Shown in pieces: positions 1 through 7,239 of a stretch of 14,493 bases of DNA. The stretch is from DATDAH01 sp036525535 (lineage in GTDB: Bacteria > Actinomycetota > Acidimicrobiia > Acidimicrobiales > DATDAH01). Within the stretch, counting starts at the first letter, position 1; each line of letters begins with the position of its first letter. Below the pieces are notes generated by a model. That model was not told the DNA's origin, did not search any database, and saw only the letters and a program-made list of their open reading frames with translations. The translations under genes were made by a program, and so were the position numbers. Location: positions 1-14,493 of the forward strand of contig DATDAH010000170.1 of the NCBI GenBank assembly GCA_036525535.1. The letters are read 5' to 3'.

Positions 1-1007
1 TCGATCTCCGCGGCAAGCGGGTGGCCATCATCGGCACGGGGGCCAGCGCCGCCCAGTTCATCCCCGCCGTCGCCGATCAGGCCGCCGAGCTGGCCGTGTT
101 CCAGCGCACCGCCCCCTGGCTGGTACCCACGCCGACCTACCACGACGAGCTCCACGAGGGCCTGCGCTGGGTCCTCGACCACGTCCCGGGCTACGCCCGC
201 TGGGACCGGCTGTGGCTCTTCTGGCGGAGCCTGGAGGGCCTCGGCCCGATGGCGGTGGTCGACCCCGACTGGGACGAGGGCGAGCTGTCGGTCAGCCTGC
301 CCAACGACCTCATCCGCCAGCTCCTCACCGCCTACCTCCAGCTGGAGTTCCCGGACCCCGAGCTGCTGGCCAAGGTCCTCCCCGACTACCCGCCCCTGGC
401 CAAGCGCTTCGTGCGGGACAACGGCATCTGGGCCAGGACCTTCGCCCAGGAGGGCGTCGAGCTGGTCACCACGGGCATCGCCGAGATCACCGAGCACGGC
501 GTCCGCACCGCCGACGGCGCGGAGTTCGAGGCCGACGTCATCATCTACGGCACCGGGTTCCAGGCCTCGAAGTTCCTCACCCCGATGCAGCTCACCGGCG
601 TCGGCGGCGCGGACCTCCACGAGCAGTGGAGCGGCGACGCCCGGGCCTATCTCGGCCTCACCGTCCCGCACTTCCCGAACCTGTTCCTGATGTACGGGCC
701 CAACACGAACATCGTGGTGAACGGCAGCATCATCTACTTCTCCGAGTGCGAGGCCCACTACATCACCGAGAGCGTCCGCCTCCTGCTCGAGTCCGGCCAC
801 CGCTCGATGGACGTGCGCCCCGACGTCCACGACGCCTTCAACGTGGCCGTGGACGAGGCCAACGCCAACAAGGCCTGGGGCGCCTCCAAAGTCAGCTCCT
901 GGTACAAGAGCGCCTCGGGCCGCGTGGCTCAGAACTGGCCCTTCCCCCTCCTCGAGTACTGGAAGCGCACCCGCCACCCCGACCCCGAGGACTACCTCCT
1001 GCGTTAG
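1..1007 (+). CDS. Flavin-containing / Baeyer-Villiger-type monooxygenase, C-terminal part (5' truncated)
   Basis: The reading frame is open from the first bases (first full codon GAT at 3), so the start and the N-terminal FAD-binding Rossmann motif lie outside the window. The visible part begins just before the NADPH-binding glycine motif IIGTGASAAQ (about nt 27-56). Further on is DVIIYGTGFQ (about nt 534-563), the conserved (A/G)TGF element of class B flavin monooxygenases. Such enzymes use NADPH and O2 to oxygenate ketones, aldehydes or heteroatoms; the substrate cannot be read here. The tail, rich in aromatic residues (WYKSASGRVAQNWPFP), fits the C-terminal domain of the Baeyer-Villiger group. 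About 334 residues are visible against a usual total near 500. The TAG stop (1005-1007) overlaps the TAA stop of the convergent gene. The broad family is secure; Baeyer-Villiger type is likely but its fingerprint motif is not in view. Confidence 0.88.
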   Translation, partial: DLRGKRVAIIGTGASAAQFIPAVADQAAELAVFQRTAPWLVPTPTYHDELHEGLRWVLDHVPGYARWDRLWLFWRSLEGLGPMAVVDPDWDEGELSVSLPNDLIRQLLTAYLQLEFPDPELLAKVLPDYPPLAKRFVRDNGIWARTFAQEGVELVTTGIAEITEHGVRTADGAEFEADVIIYGTGFQASKFLTPMQLTGVGGADLHEQWSGDARAYLGLTVPHFPNLFLMYGPNTNIVVNGSIIYFSECEAHYITESVRLLLESGHRSMDVRPDVHDAFNVAVDEANANKAWGASKVSSWYKSASGRVAQNWPFPLLEYWKRTRHPDPEDYLLR

Positions 1008-2080
1008 TCCTTGCCGAAGGCGTCGACCGGCAGGGTGAGCGGGAGGTCGGCCGCGGTGAGGATGCCGGGTTCGGCGGCGCAGACGAGGGGGATGGCGTTC
1101 ACCACGCGCATCGTCGTGGCCACGATGCCGGCGGCCGAGGCGTCGCCCGGCTTCCCGACCCGCAGCTCACAGGTCACGTCGGGGTCGCCCTCGAGGAGGA
1201 TGCGGTAGGTGCCGTCGACATCGGGCACGGCCCAGTCCGGGGCCAGGTCCGGCGCCATGCGGTTGACGTGCTCGATGACGATGGCGTCCCGGCCGTCGAC
1301 GATGCCGATCGTCTCGAAGCGCACGGCGCCGACGGTGCCGGCCTCGATGACACCGGACGCCACCTCCAGGCGCCGGTCCGTCACCCGCTTCTCGTACGTC
1401 TCCCGGATCTCGTCCAGCTCGGCGCCCAGGAGGTCGGCCACCATGCGCACCGGCGGCCCCCAGGCGAAGGACTGCACGCCGGGCAGCTCCATGAGACACG
1501 GCGTCTGCGGCGGCCGTCCGAAGCCGAAGACGTCGAACATGGTGAACGTGACCGGGTAGTCGGCGTAGCTGAAGAGCTCCTGGGTCCGCACCGAGGTGAT
1601 GCGCCGCGTGAGGGTCGACAGCAGCAGAACCAGGTGGTCGGCGGCGAACCCGGGCTCGATGCCCGAGGCGTAGAGGCTGGTGCCGCCTTGCGCACACGCC
1701 GCCTCCAGCTTGCCCCGGAGGTCGGGGTCGAAGCCGGCGGGGAAGACGAGGTCGGGCACGGACGTGGTCACCGCGTTGCTGCCGCTGGCCAGGATCCGGG
1801 CCAGGTCGGTCACGGCATCGGCCGATCGGGCCTCCCCGGACGCGGTGTAGCAGACGCAGTCGGGCTGCAGGGCGAGCAGGGCGTCGCCGTCGTCGGTGGC
1901 CGCCACCCCGATCGGGTCGATCCCGGCCAGCTCACCGGCGTCGACGCCCACCTTGGCCGGGTCGCGGACCCAGACCCCGACCAGCTCCAGGTCCGGCCGG
2001 CGGGCGATGGCTCGTACCGCGATCGCCCCCACCCCGCCCGCGGCCCACCGCACGACTCGCAGTGGCGCCGTCGTCGACAA
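1004..2080 (-). CDS. Dihydrodipicolinate reductase-like NAD(P)H-dependent oxidoreductase
   Basis: The product has 358 residues. An N-terminal Rossmann fold begins RVVRWAAGGVGAIAVRAIA (residues 8-26), the W-x-x-G-x-V-G pattern of the dihydrodipicolinate reductase / 2,4-diaminopentanoate dehydrogenase-like family. These cytosolic NAD(P)H enzymes are common in actinobacteria, and most have no assigned substrate. The length (true lysine-pathway DapB is about 250 residues) and lack of lysine genes nearby argue against a role as DapB. The start is a TTG at 2078-2080 that directly follows the TAG stop of the upstream DUF6457 gene (TAGTTG), implying translational coupling. A later in-frame GTG (2051-2053) would cut into the first beta strand, so I prefer the TTG. 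The stop overlaps that of the convergent monooxygenase gene. Substrate unknown. Confidence 0.85.
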   Translation of the reverse strand: MSTTAPLRVVRWAAGGVGAIAVRAIARRPDLELVGVWVRDPAKVGVDAGELAGIDPIGVAATDDGDALLALQPDCVCYTASGEARSADAVTDLARILASGSNAVTTSVPDLVFPAGFDPDLRGKLEAACAQGGTSLYASGIEPGFAADHLVLLLSTLTRRITSVRTQELFSYADYPVTFTMFDVFGFGRPPQTPCLMELPGVQSFAWGPPVRMVADLLGAELDEIRETYEKRVTDRRLEVASGVIEAGTVGAVRFETIGIVDGRDAIVIEHVNRMAPDLAPDWAVPDVDGTYRILLEGDPDVTCELRVGKPGDASAAGIVATTMRVVNAIPLVCAAEPGILTAADLPLTLPVDAFGKD

Positions 2081-2293
2081 CTAGGTCTCGTCCGCCAGGC
2101 GACGGGCGTCGTCGATGTCGAGCCCCGCCCGGCCGATCAACCAGCAGGCGATGGGGGCGGCGGTGCGCTCCGAGGCGTGGGCGGCCACGCCGGCGATGTC
2201 GAGCAGGGCCTCCACCGTGGCGTCGTCGGGGGGCTCGATGCCGAGGCGTTCACTGAAGGCATCGATCCACTCCCGTCCGGTCGTCTCGCTCAT
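2081..2293 (-). CDS. DUF6457-type small protein
   Basis: This is a 70-residue soluble protein beginning MSETTGREWIDAF. The central part, LLDIAGVAAHASERTAAP (about residues 29-46), followed by an I-x-x-x-L-I-G-R-A-G segment, matches from memory the pattern of DUF6457, a small domain of actinobacteria of unknown function, often near or fused to molybdenum-cofactor guanylyltransferase. No molybdenum gene is visible here. A GTG lies immediately before the ATG (2294-2296), so either could be used; a GGGAA about 10 nt upstream of the ATG is the only Shine-Dalgarno-like element. It is first in a two-gene minus operon, and its stop abuts the TTG start of the oxidoreductase gene. No catalytic motif is visible and I assign no function. 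Confidence 0.8.
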   Translation of the reverse strand: MSETTGREWIDAFSERLGIEPPDDATVEALLDIAGVAAHASERTAAPIACWLIGRAGLDIDDARRLADET

Positions 2294-2313
2294 CACGACG
2301 ATGTTCCCACAGC

Positions 2314-2373
2314 GCCCCGCCGGTCTCGGGGCACCGACTTGTCCTCCCGGGTGGTGTTAGGCATACTTCACAC
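2314..2373 (+). promoter_or_regulatory. Divergent promoter region with a leaderless promoter for efeU
   Basis: TTGTCC at 2339-2344 (4/6 match to TTGACA) is followed after exactly 17 nt by CATACT at 2362-2367 (4/6 match to TATAAT). The predicted transcription start, 7 nt past the hexamer, falls on the A of the efeU ATG (2374). There is no Shine-Dalgarno sequence, so a leaderless mRNA is likely. A 6-bp inverted repeat (2314-2319 / 2327-2332) lies on the DUF6457 side. The half-site TTAGG (2357-2361) overlaps the start of the -10 box but has no matching right half. Confidence 0.55.
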
Positions 2374-3228
2374 ATGGCCGAGAGCTTCCTGATCGCGCTG
2401 CGTGAGGGCTTCGAGGCGGCGCTGATCGTCGCCATCGTCCTCGCGTTCGTCCGCCGTCAGGCGCCGGAGCACGCCCGAGCCGTGTGGCTGGGGACCGGGA
2501 GCGCCCTGGTCGTGGCCACGGGGGTGGGGCTGATCCTCCACGCCACCATCGAGGGCCTGGAGGGCCAGGCCCGGATGCGGACGTTTGCGGTCATCTGCCT
2601 CTCCGCCGCCGTCCTGCTGACCTGGATGATCTTCTGGATGCGCAAGCACGCGCGGGCCCTGAAGGGGGAGCTGGAGGCCAAAGCCAGCGACGCCATCGTC
2701 GCCGGCTCGTCCTTCGGCCTGGCCATGGTCGCCTTCGCCGCCGTCCTCCGGGAGGGCCTGGAGACCGCCCTCTTCCTGATCTCGGCCACCTCGTCGGCCG
2801 ACGCCAGCCAAGTGATCGCGGGGACGCTTCTCGGCCTGGCCGTGGCCACCGCCCTCGGCGTCCTCGTCTACCAGGGCAGCCACCGGATGAACATGCGGGT
2901 GTTCTTCCAGGTCACGGGCGCCCTGATCATCCTCTTCGCCGCCGGGCTGATGGCCAAGGCCGTGATGTTCTTCCAGGCCGCGGGCGACCTGTCGACGGGC
3001 CCGGACGTCTACGACGTGACCCGTTACTCGTGGCTGACCATCGAGACTCAGGCCGGGCGCTTCCTGGCCGGCATCTTCGGCTGGGACCCGCGACCCTCGG
3101 TCGAGCAGGTCGTGGCCTACCTCGGCTACCTGCTGCCGATCGGCTACCTGTACTTCCGCAAGCCGAAGGCCGCGGCGCCGGCCCCGTCGACACCCCCCGC
3201 CGATCCTGTCAGCGCCGGCGCCGGCTGA
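2374..3228 (+). CDS. efeU: FTR1-family iron permease EfeU
   Basis: This 284-residue integral membrane protein has about seven hydrophobic segments and two copies of the iron-coordinating R-E-x-x-E motif: REGFE at residues 10-14 and REGLE at 126-130. That arrangement is diagnostic of the FTR1/EfeU permeases, which move ferric iron across the cytoplasmic membrane. In E. coli, EfeU works with periplasmic EfeO and the haem peroxidase EfeB, while fungal Ftr1 pairs with a multicopper oxidase. None of these partners is encoded in this window. The C-terminal 20 or so residues are Ala/Pro-rich and probably disordered. The ATG follows a -10-like hexamer by 6 nt without a Shine-Dalgarno sequence. The next gene starts 30 nt downstream but appears to have its own promoter-like element. 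Confidence 0.92.
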   Translation: MAESFLIALREGFEAALIVAIVLAFVRRQAPEHARAVWLGTGSALVVATGVGLILHATIEGLEGQARMRTFAVICLSAAVLLTWMIFWMRKHARALKGELEAKASDAIVAGSSFGLAMVAFAAVLREGLETALFLISATSSADASQVIAGTLLGLAVATALGVLVYQGSHRMNMRVFFQVTGALIILFAAGLMAKAVMFFQAAGDLSTGPDVYDVTRYSWLTIETQAGRFLAGIFGWDPRPSVEQVVAYLGYLLPIGYLYFRKPKAAAPAPSTPPADPVSAGAG

Positions 3229-3246
3229 GCGGGTCGCCGCCGGTGG

Positions 3247-3258
3247 CAGACTCCGGCG
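3247..3258 (+). promoter_or_regulatory. Predicted leaderless -10 element for the acyl-CoA ligase gene
   Basis: CAGACT at 3247-3252 is followed by exactly 6 nt and then the GTG start. No Shine-Dalgarno sequence precedes the GTG. The 8-mer GGCAGACT and its distance to a GTG recur identically before the gene at 12848. A -35 match is poor (CTGAGC at 3225-3230, spacer 16). Confidence 0.45.
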
Positions 3259-4761
3259 GTGGCCCTCGAGACACGCACGATCCCGCGCCTCGTCCGGGCC
3301 ACGGTCGAGGCCACACCGGACCGGACCTGGCTGGTCACCCCTGAGGGCGAGCTGACCTACGCCCAGGCCCAGGACCGCATCGAGCGGGCGGCCACCGGAC
3401 TGCGGTCCGCCGGTGTCGCTCGCGGCGACCGGGTGCTGGTGACGCCCCGCAACCACCGCGATCACCTCCTGGCCTGGTTGGCCCTGATGGAGGTCGGGGC
3501 CACGCAGGTCCCGGTGAACCCCAAGAGCACCGCAGCGGAACTGGCCGGTTTCGTGGACCAGGTCGAGCCCGCCCTGGTGGTCACGGACCCCGACTTCGCT
3601 CCACTCCTCGGCGACGCGCCGGTGCCGGTGGTCCACGCCGGTGACCTCTATGGCACCGAGGCCGACGGGCGAGGCCCGGCCGACGTCGACGAGGACGCCG
3701 TCGCCGTGATGATCCCGACGTCGGGGACGACGGGCCGCTCCAAGCTGGTCATGCAGACCCACCGGGCCTACGTGATGGCCGGTGAGGGCTTCCCCTGGTG
3801 GTTGGAGCTCACGGCCGACGACCGGCTGATGACCACCCTGCCGCTGTTCCACATCAACGCCCCGGCGTACTCGACGTTGGGTTCGATCGCCGCCGGGGCG
3901 GGCCTGGTCCTGCTGCCCGCCTTCTCCGGGAGCGGCTTCCTGGACGACGCCCGCCGATACGGGGCGACCCAGTTCAACTCCATCGGGGCGATGCTGGAGA
4001 TCCTGCTCCGCCAGCCCGCGCGGGCCGACGACGCCGACACCCCGCTGCGCCTCTGCTACACGGGCCCGTCGCCGACCGAGGAGCGCCAGCTCGAGGCCGA
4101 GGCCCGCTTCGGGCTCCGCATCACGTGCGGCTACGCCCTGTCCGAGACGCCCTACGGCACGGTCTGGCGCCACGGCACCCGGCCCTACGGCACGCTCGGG
4201 GCCGTCCGCCAGCACCCCACCCTGGGCCATGTCAACGACGGCCGGGTCATGGCCGAGGGGGCCGAGGTCGAAGTCGGCGGGGAGGGCGAGCTGGAGCTGC
4301 GCAACCCGGCGATCATGAAGGGCTACTACGAGATGCCGGAGGAGACGGCGGCCGTGGTCGTCGACGGGTGGCTGAAGACGGGCGACATCGTGCGCCGAAA
4401 CGGGGACGAGACCTACACGTTCATCGGGCGCAAGAAGGAGGTCATCCGTCGCCGGGGCGAGAACCTGAGCCCGGCCGAGGTCGAAGCCGCCCTCGAGCGC
4501 CATCCGGACGTGGTCGAGGCCGCGGTCATCGGCGTCGCCTCCGACCTGTCCGAGGAGGAGGTGAAGGCCTTCGTGGTCCCCGCCGCGGGCGTCGAGCTCG
4601 ACCTCCCGGCCCTGAAGGCCCACGCCGCCGAGCACCTGGCTCGGTTCAAGGTCCCCCGGTGGTGGGAGGTGGTGGCCGAGCTCCCCCACACCCCCACCGA
4701 CCGCATCGCCAAGCACCAGCTGCCCACGGGCCGCACCGAAGAGGAGATCGACCTTGGCTGA
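3259..4761 (+). CDS. AMP-forming acyl-CoA ligase (CaiC-like, ANL superfamily)
   Basis: This 500-residue protein has every core motif of acyl/aryl-CoA synthetases. They are the phosphate-binding loop IPTSGTTGRSK (152-162), A5 motif GYALSETPYG (291-300), A7 motif DGWLKTGD (369-376), A8 hinge GRKKEVIRRRGENLSP (390-405), and the catalytic lysine near the C-terminus in DRIAKHQL (K485). It activates a carboxylate with ATP to an acyl-adenylate and transfers it to CoA in the cytosol. The RRRGENLS hinge resembles crotonobetaine/carnitine-CoA ligases, but the substrate cannot be fixed from sequence. The GTG start has no Shine-Dalgarno site and sits 6 nt after CAGACT. It overlaps the next gene by 8 nt, so the two are probably translationally coupled and act on related acyl-CoAs. 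Confidence 0.92.
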   Translation: MALETRTIPRLVRATVEATPDRTWLVTPEGELTYAQAQDRIERAATGLRSAGVARGDRVLVTPRNHRDHLLAWLALMEVGATQVPVNPKSTAAELAGFVDQVEPALVVTDPDFAPLLGDAPVPVVHAGDLYGTEADGRGPADVDEDAVAVMIPTSGTTGRSKLVMQTHRAYVMAGEGFPWWLELTADDRLMTTLPLFHINAPAYSTLGSIAAGAGLVLLPAFSGSGFLDDARRYGATQFNSIGAMLEILLRQPARADDADTPLRLCYTGPSPTEERQLEAEARFGLRITCGYALSETPYGTVWRHGTRPYGTLGAVRQHPTLGHVNDGRVMAEGAEVEVGGEGELELRNPAIMKGYYEMPEETAAVVVDGWLKTGDIVRRNGDETYTFIGRKKEVIRRRGENLSPAEVEAALERHPDVVEAAVIGVASDLSEEEVKAFVVPAAGVELDLPALKAHAAEHLARFKVPRWWEVVAELPHTPTDRIAKHQLPTGRTEEEIDLG

Positions 4762-5509
4762 ACCTCGATTCCATTCCTGGATCGGCTCGTCGGCGCCGGA
4801 CTCGATCACCGTGGGCGGGCTCGACCTGCCGTCGGAGGTCATGGGCCGGTTGTCGCTGACCGAGCTGGCCTACCTCCTGGTGACCCACCGGGAGCCGACC
4901 GCGGCCGAGCGACGGATGCTCGACACCGTGCTGGTGGCGCTGGCCGACCACGGCCTGACGCCCAGCGCGCTGGCCACCCGCCTCACCCACACCGGGGCCC
5001 CCGAGGCGGTGCAGGCCTCGGTCGCCGCCGGGCTCCTGGGCGCGGGCAGTGTCTTCCTCGGGCCCACCGGCGACACTGCCGAGTTCTTGGCCGCCGTGCT
5101 GGCCGCCGCCGGGACCGATCCCGATCTGGCCGTTCTCGCCGACGACGCGGTCACCGTTCGCCGGGCCGAGGGCCTGCGGGTGCCGGGCCTGGGCCATCCC
5201 GTGCACCGCGACGTCGATCCCCGGACGCCCCGCCTCTACGAGTTGGCCGAGGCTGACGGCCTCCTCGGTCCCCACCTCCGCCTGCTGACCGAGGTGGCCG
5301 CCGCCCACGAGCGCCAGTCGGGCAAGCACCTGCCGATCAACGGCGCGGGCGCCGCGGGCGCGGCCTTGGCCGACCTCGGCCTGCCCCCCGACGTCATCCG
5401 GGGGTTCGTCCTCATCGGCCGCACGGCCGGTTTGGTCGCCCACATCGCCGAGGAGAACCAGAACCCCATCGGCCTCCCCCTCTGGCTCGAGGTCGAAGGG
5501 CGCGGCTGA
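4754..5509 (+). CDS. Citrate synthase-family / citryl-CoA lyase-like protein
   Basis: This 251-residue protein matches the short citrate synthase fold seen in citryl-CoA lyases and the C-terminal part of ATP-citrate lyase; full citrate synthases are about 370-430 residues. Family signatures are DHGLTPSALATR (65-76), GLGHPVHRDVDPR (145-157, with H148/H151) and the helix LPINGAGAAGAALADLGLP (193-211). Where the family usually has N-V-D, this protein has N196-G-A198, so the usual catalytic aspartate appears absent by eye alignment. The likely role is C-C bond making or breaking on an acyl-CoA, perhaps the one formed by the upstream ligase; substrate unknown. The TTG start (4754-4756) is supported by GAGGAG at 4741-4746 with 7 nt spacing. 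Its TGA stop directly abuts a minus-strand TGA (palindrome TGATCA). Confidence 0.78.
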   Translation: MAEPRFHSWIGSSAPDSITVGGLDLPSEVMGRLSLTELAYLLVTHREPTAAERRMLDTVLVALADHGLTPSALATRLTHTGAPEAVQASVAAGLLGAGSVFLGPTGDTAEFLAAVLAAAGTDPDLAVLADDAVTVRRAEGLRVPGLGHPVHRDVDPRTPRLYELAEADGLLGPHLRLLTEVAAAHERQSGKHLPINGAGAAGAALADLGLPPDVIRGFVLIGRTAGLVAHIAEENQNPIGLPLWLEVEGRG

Positions 5510-5560
5510 TCAGGTTGCGGCGTAGAGCGGCCAGGTCTCGGCGCTCAGCTCCTGCTCCTC

Positions 5561-5875
5561 TCAATGGCCGACCAGGACCGTGATCAACCACAACGTGGAC
5601 AGGCCGGCCAGCAACACGGCCGCGGTGGACCGGGTGACGCGGGCGAGGGGAAGGACCACGGCCACGGCCCCGAGGCGGGCGACCGTCGGCGAGGTCGATC
5701 CCGACCCGAGGACCACGGCGGGGGCGGCCAGCGCCACGAAGGCGGCGGGGCCCAGGGCGCTCGTGGCCCGCCGCCACCGCTCAGGCCACGGCCGACGCCC
5801 GGCCCACCGGGCCGGCAGGGCGCGGAGGGCGTACGAGGCCAGGCCGGCCATCACGATCGTGACCCACGCCGTCAT
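5561..5875 (-). CDS. azlD: AzlD-family branched-chain amino acid transport subunit
   Basis: This 104-residue, strongly hydrophobic protein has about four membrane segments. It begins MTAWVTIVMAGLASYALRAL and has the early R-A-L-P element typical of AzlD. It is the small partner of AzlC; the pair forms an exporter of branched-chain and related amino acids (AzlCD in Bacillus, BrnFE in Corynebacterium). Its ATG overlaps the azlC stop as ATGA (5872-5875), giving translational coupling and fixing the start. The length is normal for the family. The frame after the TGA stays coding-like for 16 more codons to a second TGA at 5510-5512 (see findings). Confidence 0.88.
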   Translation of the reverse strand: MTAWVTIVMAGLASYALRALPARWAGRRPWPERWRRATSALGPAAFVALAAPAVVLGSGSTSPTVARLGAVAVVLPLARVTRSTAAVLLAGLSTLWLITVLVGH

Positions 5876-6576
5876 GGTCGGTCCTGCCCCGCCCGGGCTC
5901 CGGCCGCGATGCCGGCACCGATGGCCAGGGGGACGCCCGTGGCCATGGGCAGCCCGTGGGCCATGACGGCGGTGACCGCGGCGACGCCAACGGTCAGGGC
6001 ACGGGATCGGTCGTCGACCTCACGGGCCACGATGGCCAGGAGGCAGAGCGGGGCGGCGAAGCCGAGGTCGAGACCGGCGGGCACCCGGGTGCCGATCGTC
6101 ATGCCGGCGATGGTCAAGGCCTGCCAGCCCACCCACAGCGTCGCCGCCGCGGCCAGGTAGAAGGCATGTCGCTCCCGGGTGGTCAGCGGTCGGGCATAGC
6201 CGTCGACGCCAGTGGCGAAGGACGGATCCACGAGGAGGTAGGCGGCCAGGACGCGCCACGCCGCGCTCGCCGTGCTCCAGGAGGGGCCGAGGGCGGCGCT
6301 GTACAGCGCCAGCCGGGCGTTGACGACGATCACGGTGATGACGACGAGAGCGGGGGCGACGCCTCGGTTGAGAAGGTCGATGGCGGCGAGCTGGGCGCTG
6401 GCGCCGTAGATGGTGAGGCTGGTGGCCCATCCGGCGCCGTGCGGGAGGTCGCTCGCCGCGGCCTTCACGCCGACCACGAGGCCGAGGGGGGCGACGCTCA
6501 CGAGGAACGGCAACATCGCCCGGGCCCCTTGCGCCGTCGGCCGCTCGACCGTCGTCGCGGTGTTCGTCCTGGTCAT
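5872..6576 (-). CDS. azlC: AzlC-family branched-chain amino acid transport protein
   Basis: This 234-residue membrane protein is the large subunit of the AzlCD/BrnFE-type amino acid exporter. Family features are the helix around YGASAQLAAIDLLNRG (57-72), the polar intramembrane segment VVNARLALYSAAL (84-96, N86 and R88) and LLVDPSFA (114-121, D117). The first 20 residues are hydrophilic and Thr/Arg-rich. The ATG at 6574-6576 lacks a Shine-Dalgarno site; GACGAT lies 6 nt before it, a weaker version of the leaderless pattern seen elsewhere in this window. It is separated from upstream osmC by a strong hairpin, so azlCD is probably its own transcription unit. The exported substrate may differ from branched-chain amino acids. 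Confidence 0.9.
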   Translation of the reverse strand: MTRTNTATTVERPTAQGARAMLPFLVSVAPLGLVVGVKAAASDLPHGAGWATSLTIYGASAQLAAIDLLNRGVAPALVVITVIVVNARLALYSAALGPSWSTASAAWRVLAAYLLVDPSFATGVDGYARPLTTRERHAFYLAAAATLWVGWQALTIAGMTIGTRVPAGLDLGFAAPLCLLAIVAREVDDRSRALTVGVAAVTAVMAHGLPMATGVPLAIGAGIAAGARAGQDRP

Positions 6577-6606
6577 GATGACATCGTCCGGTGTCAGTGG
6601 TCCTTG

Positions 6607-6636
6607 GAGGGGGCACGGCCGAAGCCGTGCCCCCTC
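6607..6636 (-). terminator. Hairpin terminator with UUCG tetraloop after osmC
   Basis: This is a perfect 13-bp inverted repeat, arms 6607-6619 and 6624-6636. Read on the minus strand, the loop is TTCG closed by C-G, the very stable cUUCGg RNA tetraloop. It starts 14 nt past the osmC stop (6650-6652) and precedes azlC. No T-run follows the stem, which is common for terminators in GC-rich actinobacteria. Partial attenuation or a 3'-end stabiliser are alternatives. Confidence 0.8.
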
Positions 6637-6649
6637 GGGACCGTGGGGA

Positions 6650-7222
6650 TCAGCCGGCGACGGCGACGTCGACGGGGACCCCGTTGGTGATGATGTCGAA
6701 GACGGCGGAACGGGCCACGGCCTGCTGCACGATCTCGGCGATCACCTCGTCGGTGGCGTCGGCGTCGACCCGGAACTGCACGCGGACGGACTCGAAGCCG
6801 TTGCGCACCTCCTTGTCCAGGCCGAGGATGCCCTGCAGGTCGATGTCGCCCTCGACGGACGACTCGACCCGGTGCAGGGTCACCTTCCGGGCGGCGGCGA
6901 TGTTGGCGATGCCGGCGGTGAGGCAGGCGGCCAGGGCATGGAGCACGTACTCCACAGGCGTCGGGCCCTGGTTGGTCCCGACCAGGACGGCCGGGTGGTC
7001 GGCGTTGAGGACGAACGGCTCCTCGCGGGACATGTCCTCGGCGCCGACGCCGAAGAAGCCCTGGACGTAGCCCCGGCTGTGGGTGCCCGAGACCCAACGG
7101 TTGGTCGCCCGGAACTGGAACTGGGCGGCCGGGGGCTGGGCCCGCACGGCGTCGATGGTGGCGAACAGGGTCGCCGTGTCGACGCCGTTGCGGACGCCGG
7201 GATCGGTGTCGGTGATGGTCAT
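6650..7222 (-). CDS. OsmC family protein
   Basis: This 190-residue protein has the OsmC fold signature TPVEYVLHALAACLTAG (88-104), with the first conserved cysteine at C100. OsmC/Ohr proteins are cytosolic thiol peroxidases that reduce organic hydroperoxides using two cysteines. Here the second (resolving) cysteine position reads RSAVFD (171-176), so no second cysteine is present; many OsmC-like proteins of unknown role look this way. The start is well supported: AAGGAG lies 7 nt before the ATG. It follows the FAD oxidoreductase gene by 42 nt on the same strand, and a (CAA)5 tract lies in that gap. A one-Cys redox or non-peroxidase role is possible. Confidence 0.9.
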   Translation of the reverse strand: MTITDTDPGVRNGVDTATLFATIDAVRAQPPAAQFQFRATNRWVSGTHSRGYVQGFFGVGAEDMSREEPFVLNADHPAVLVGTNQGPTPVEYVLHALAACLTAGIANIAAARKVTLHRVESSVEGDIDLQGILGLDKEVRNGFESVRVQFRVDADATDEVIAEIVQQAVARSAVFDIITNGVPVDVAVAG

Positions 7223-7239
7223 GAAACTGCTCCTTGGGG

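Noticed and set aside
2314..2332. Short hairpin in the efeU/DUF6457 intergenic region as a terminator
   Set aside because: A 6-bp stem in a divergent promoter region between two gene starts has no transcript to terminate; such short GC repeats arise often by chance here.
2357..2375. IdeR/DtxR iron box at the efeU promoter
   Set aside because: Only the left half TTAGG matches; about 9 of 19 positions agree with the consensus and the right half is missing, so iron regulation cannot be claimed from this site.
212..2392. Open frame of 726 codons on the plus strand
   Set aside because: It is out of frame with the monooxygenase and antisense to the DapB-like gene; the translation is Arg/Gly/Pro/His-rich low-complexity typical of a shadow frame in GC-rich DNA, with no domain pattern.
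2368..4842. Open frame of 824 codons on the minus strand
   Set aside because: It is antisense to efeU and the acyl-CoA ligase, both of which have full sets of family motifs. The product is Gly/Asp/His/Gln-rich with no recognisable fold.
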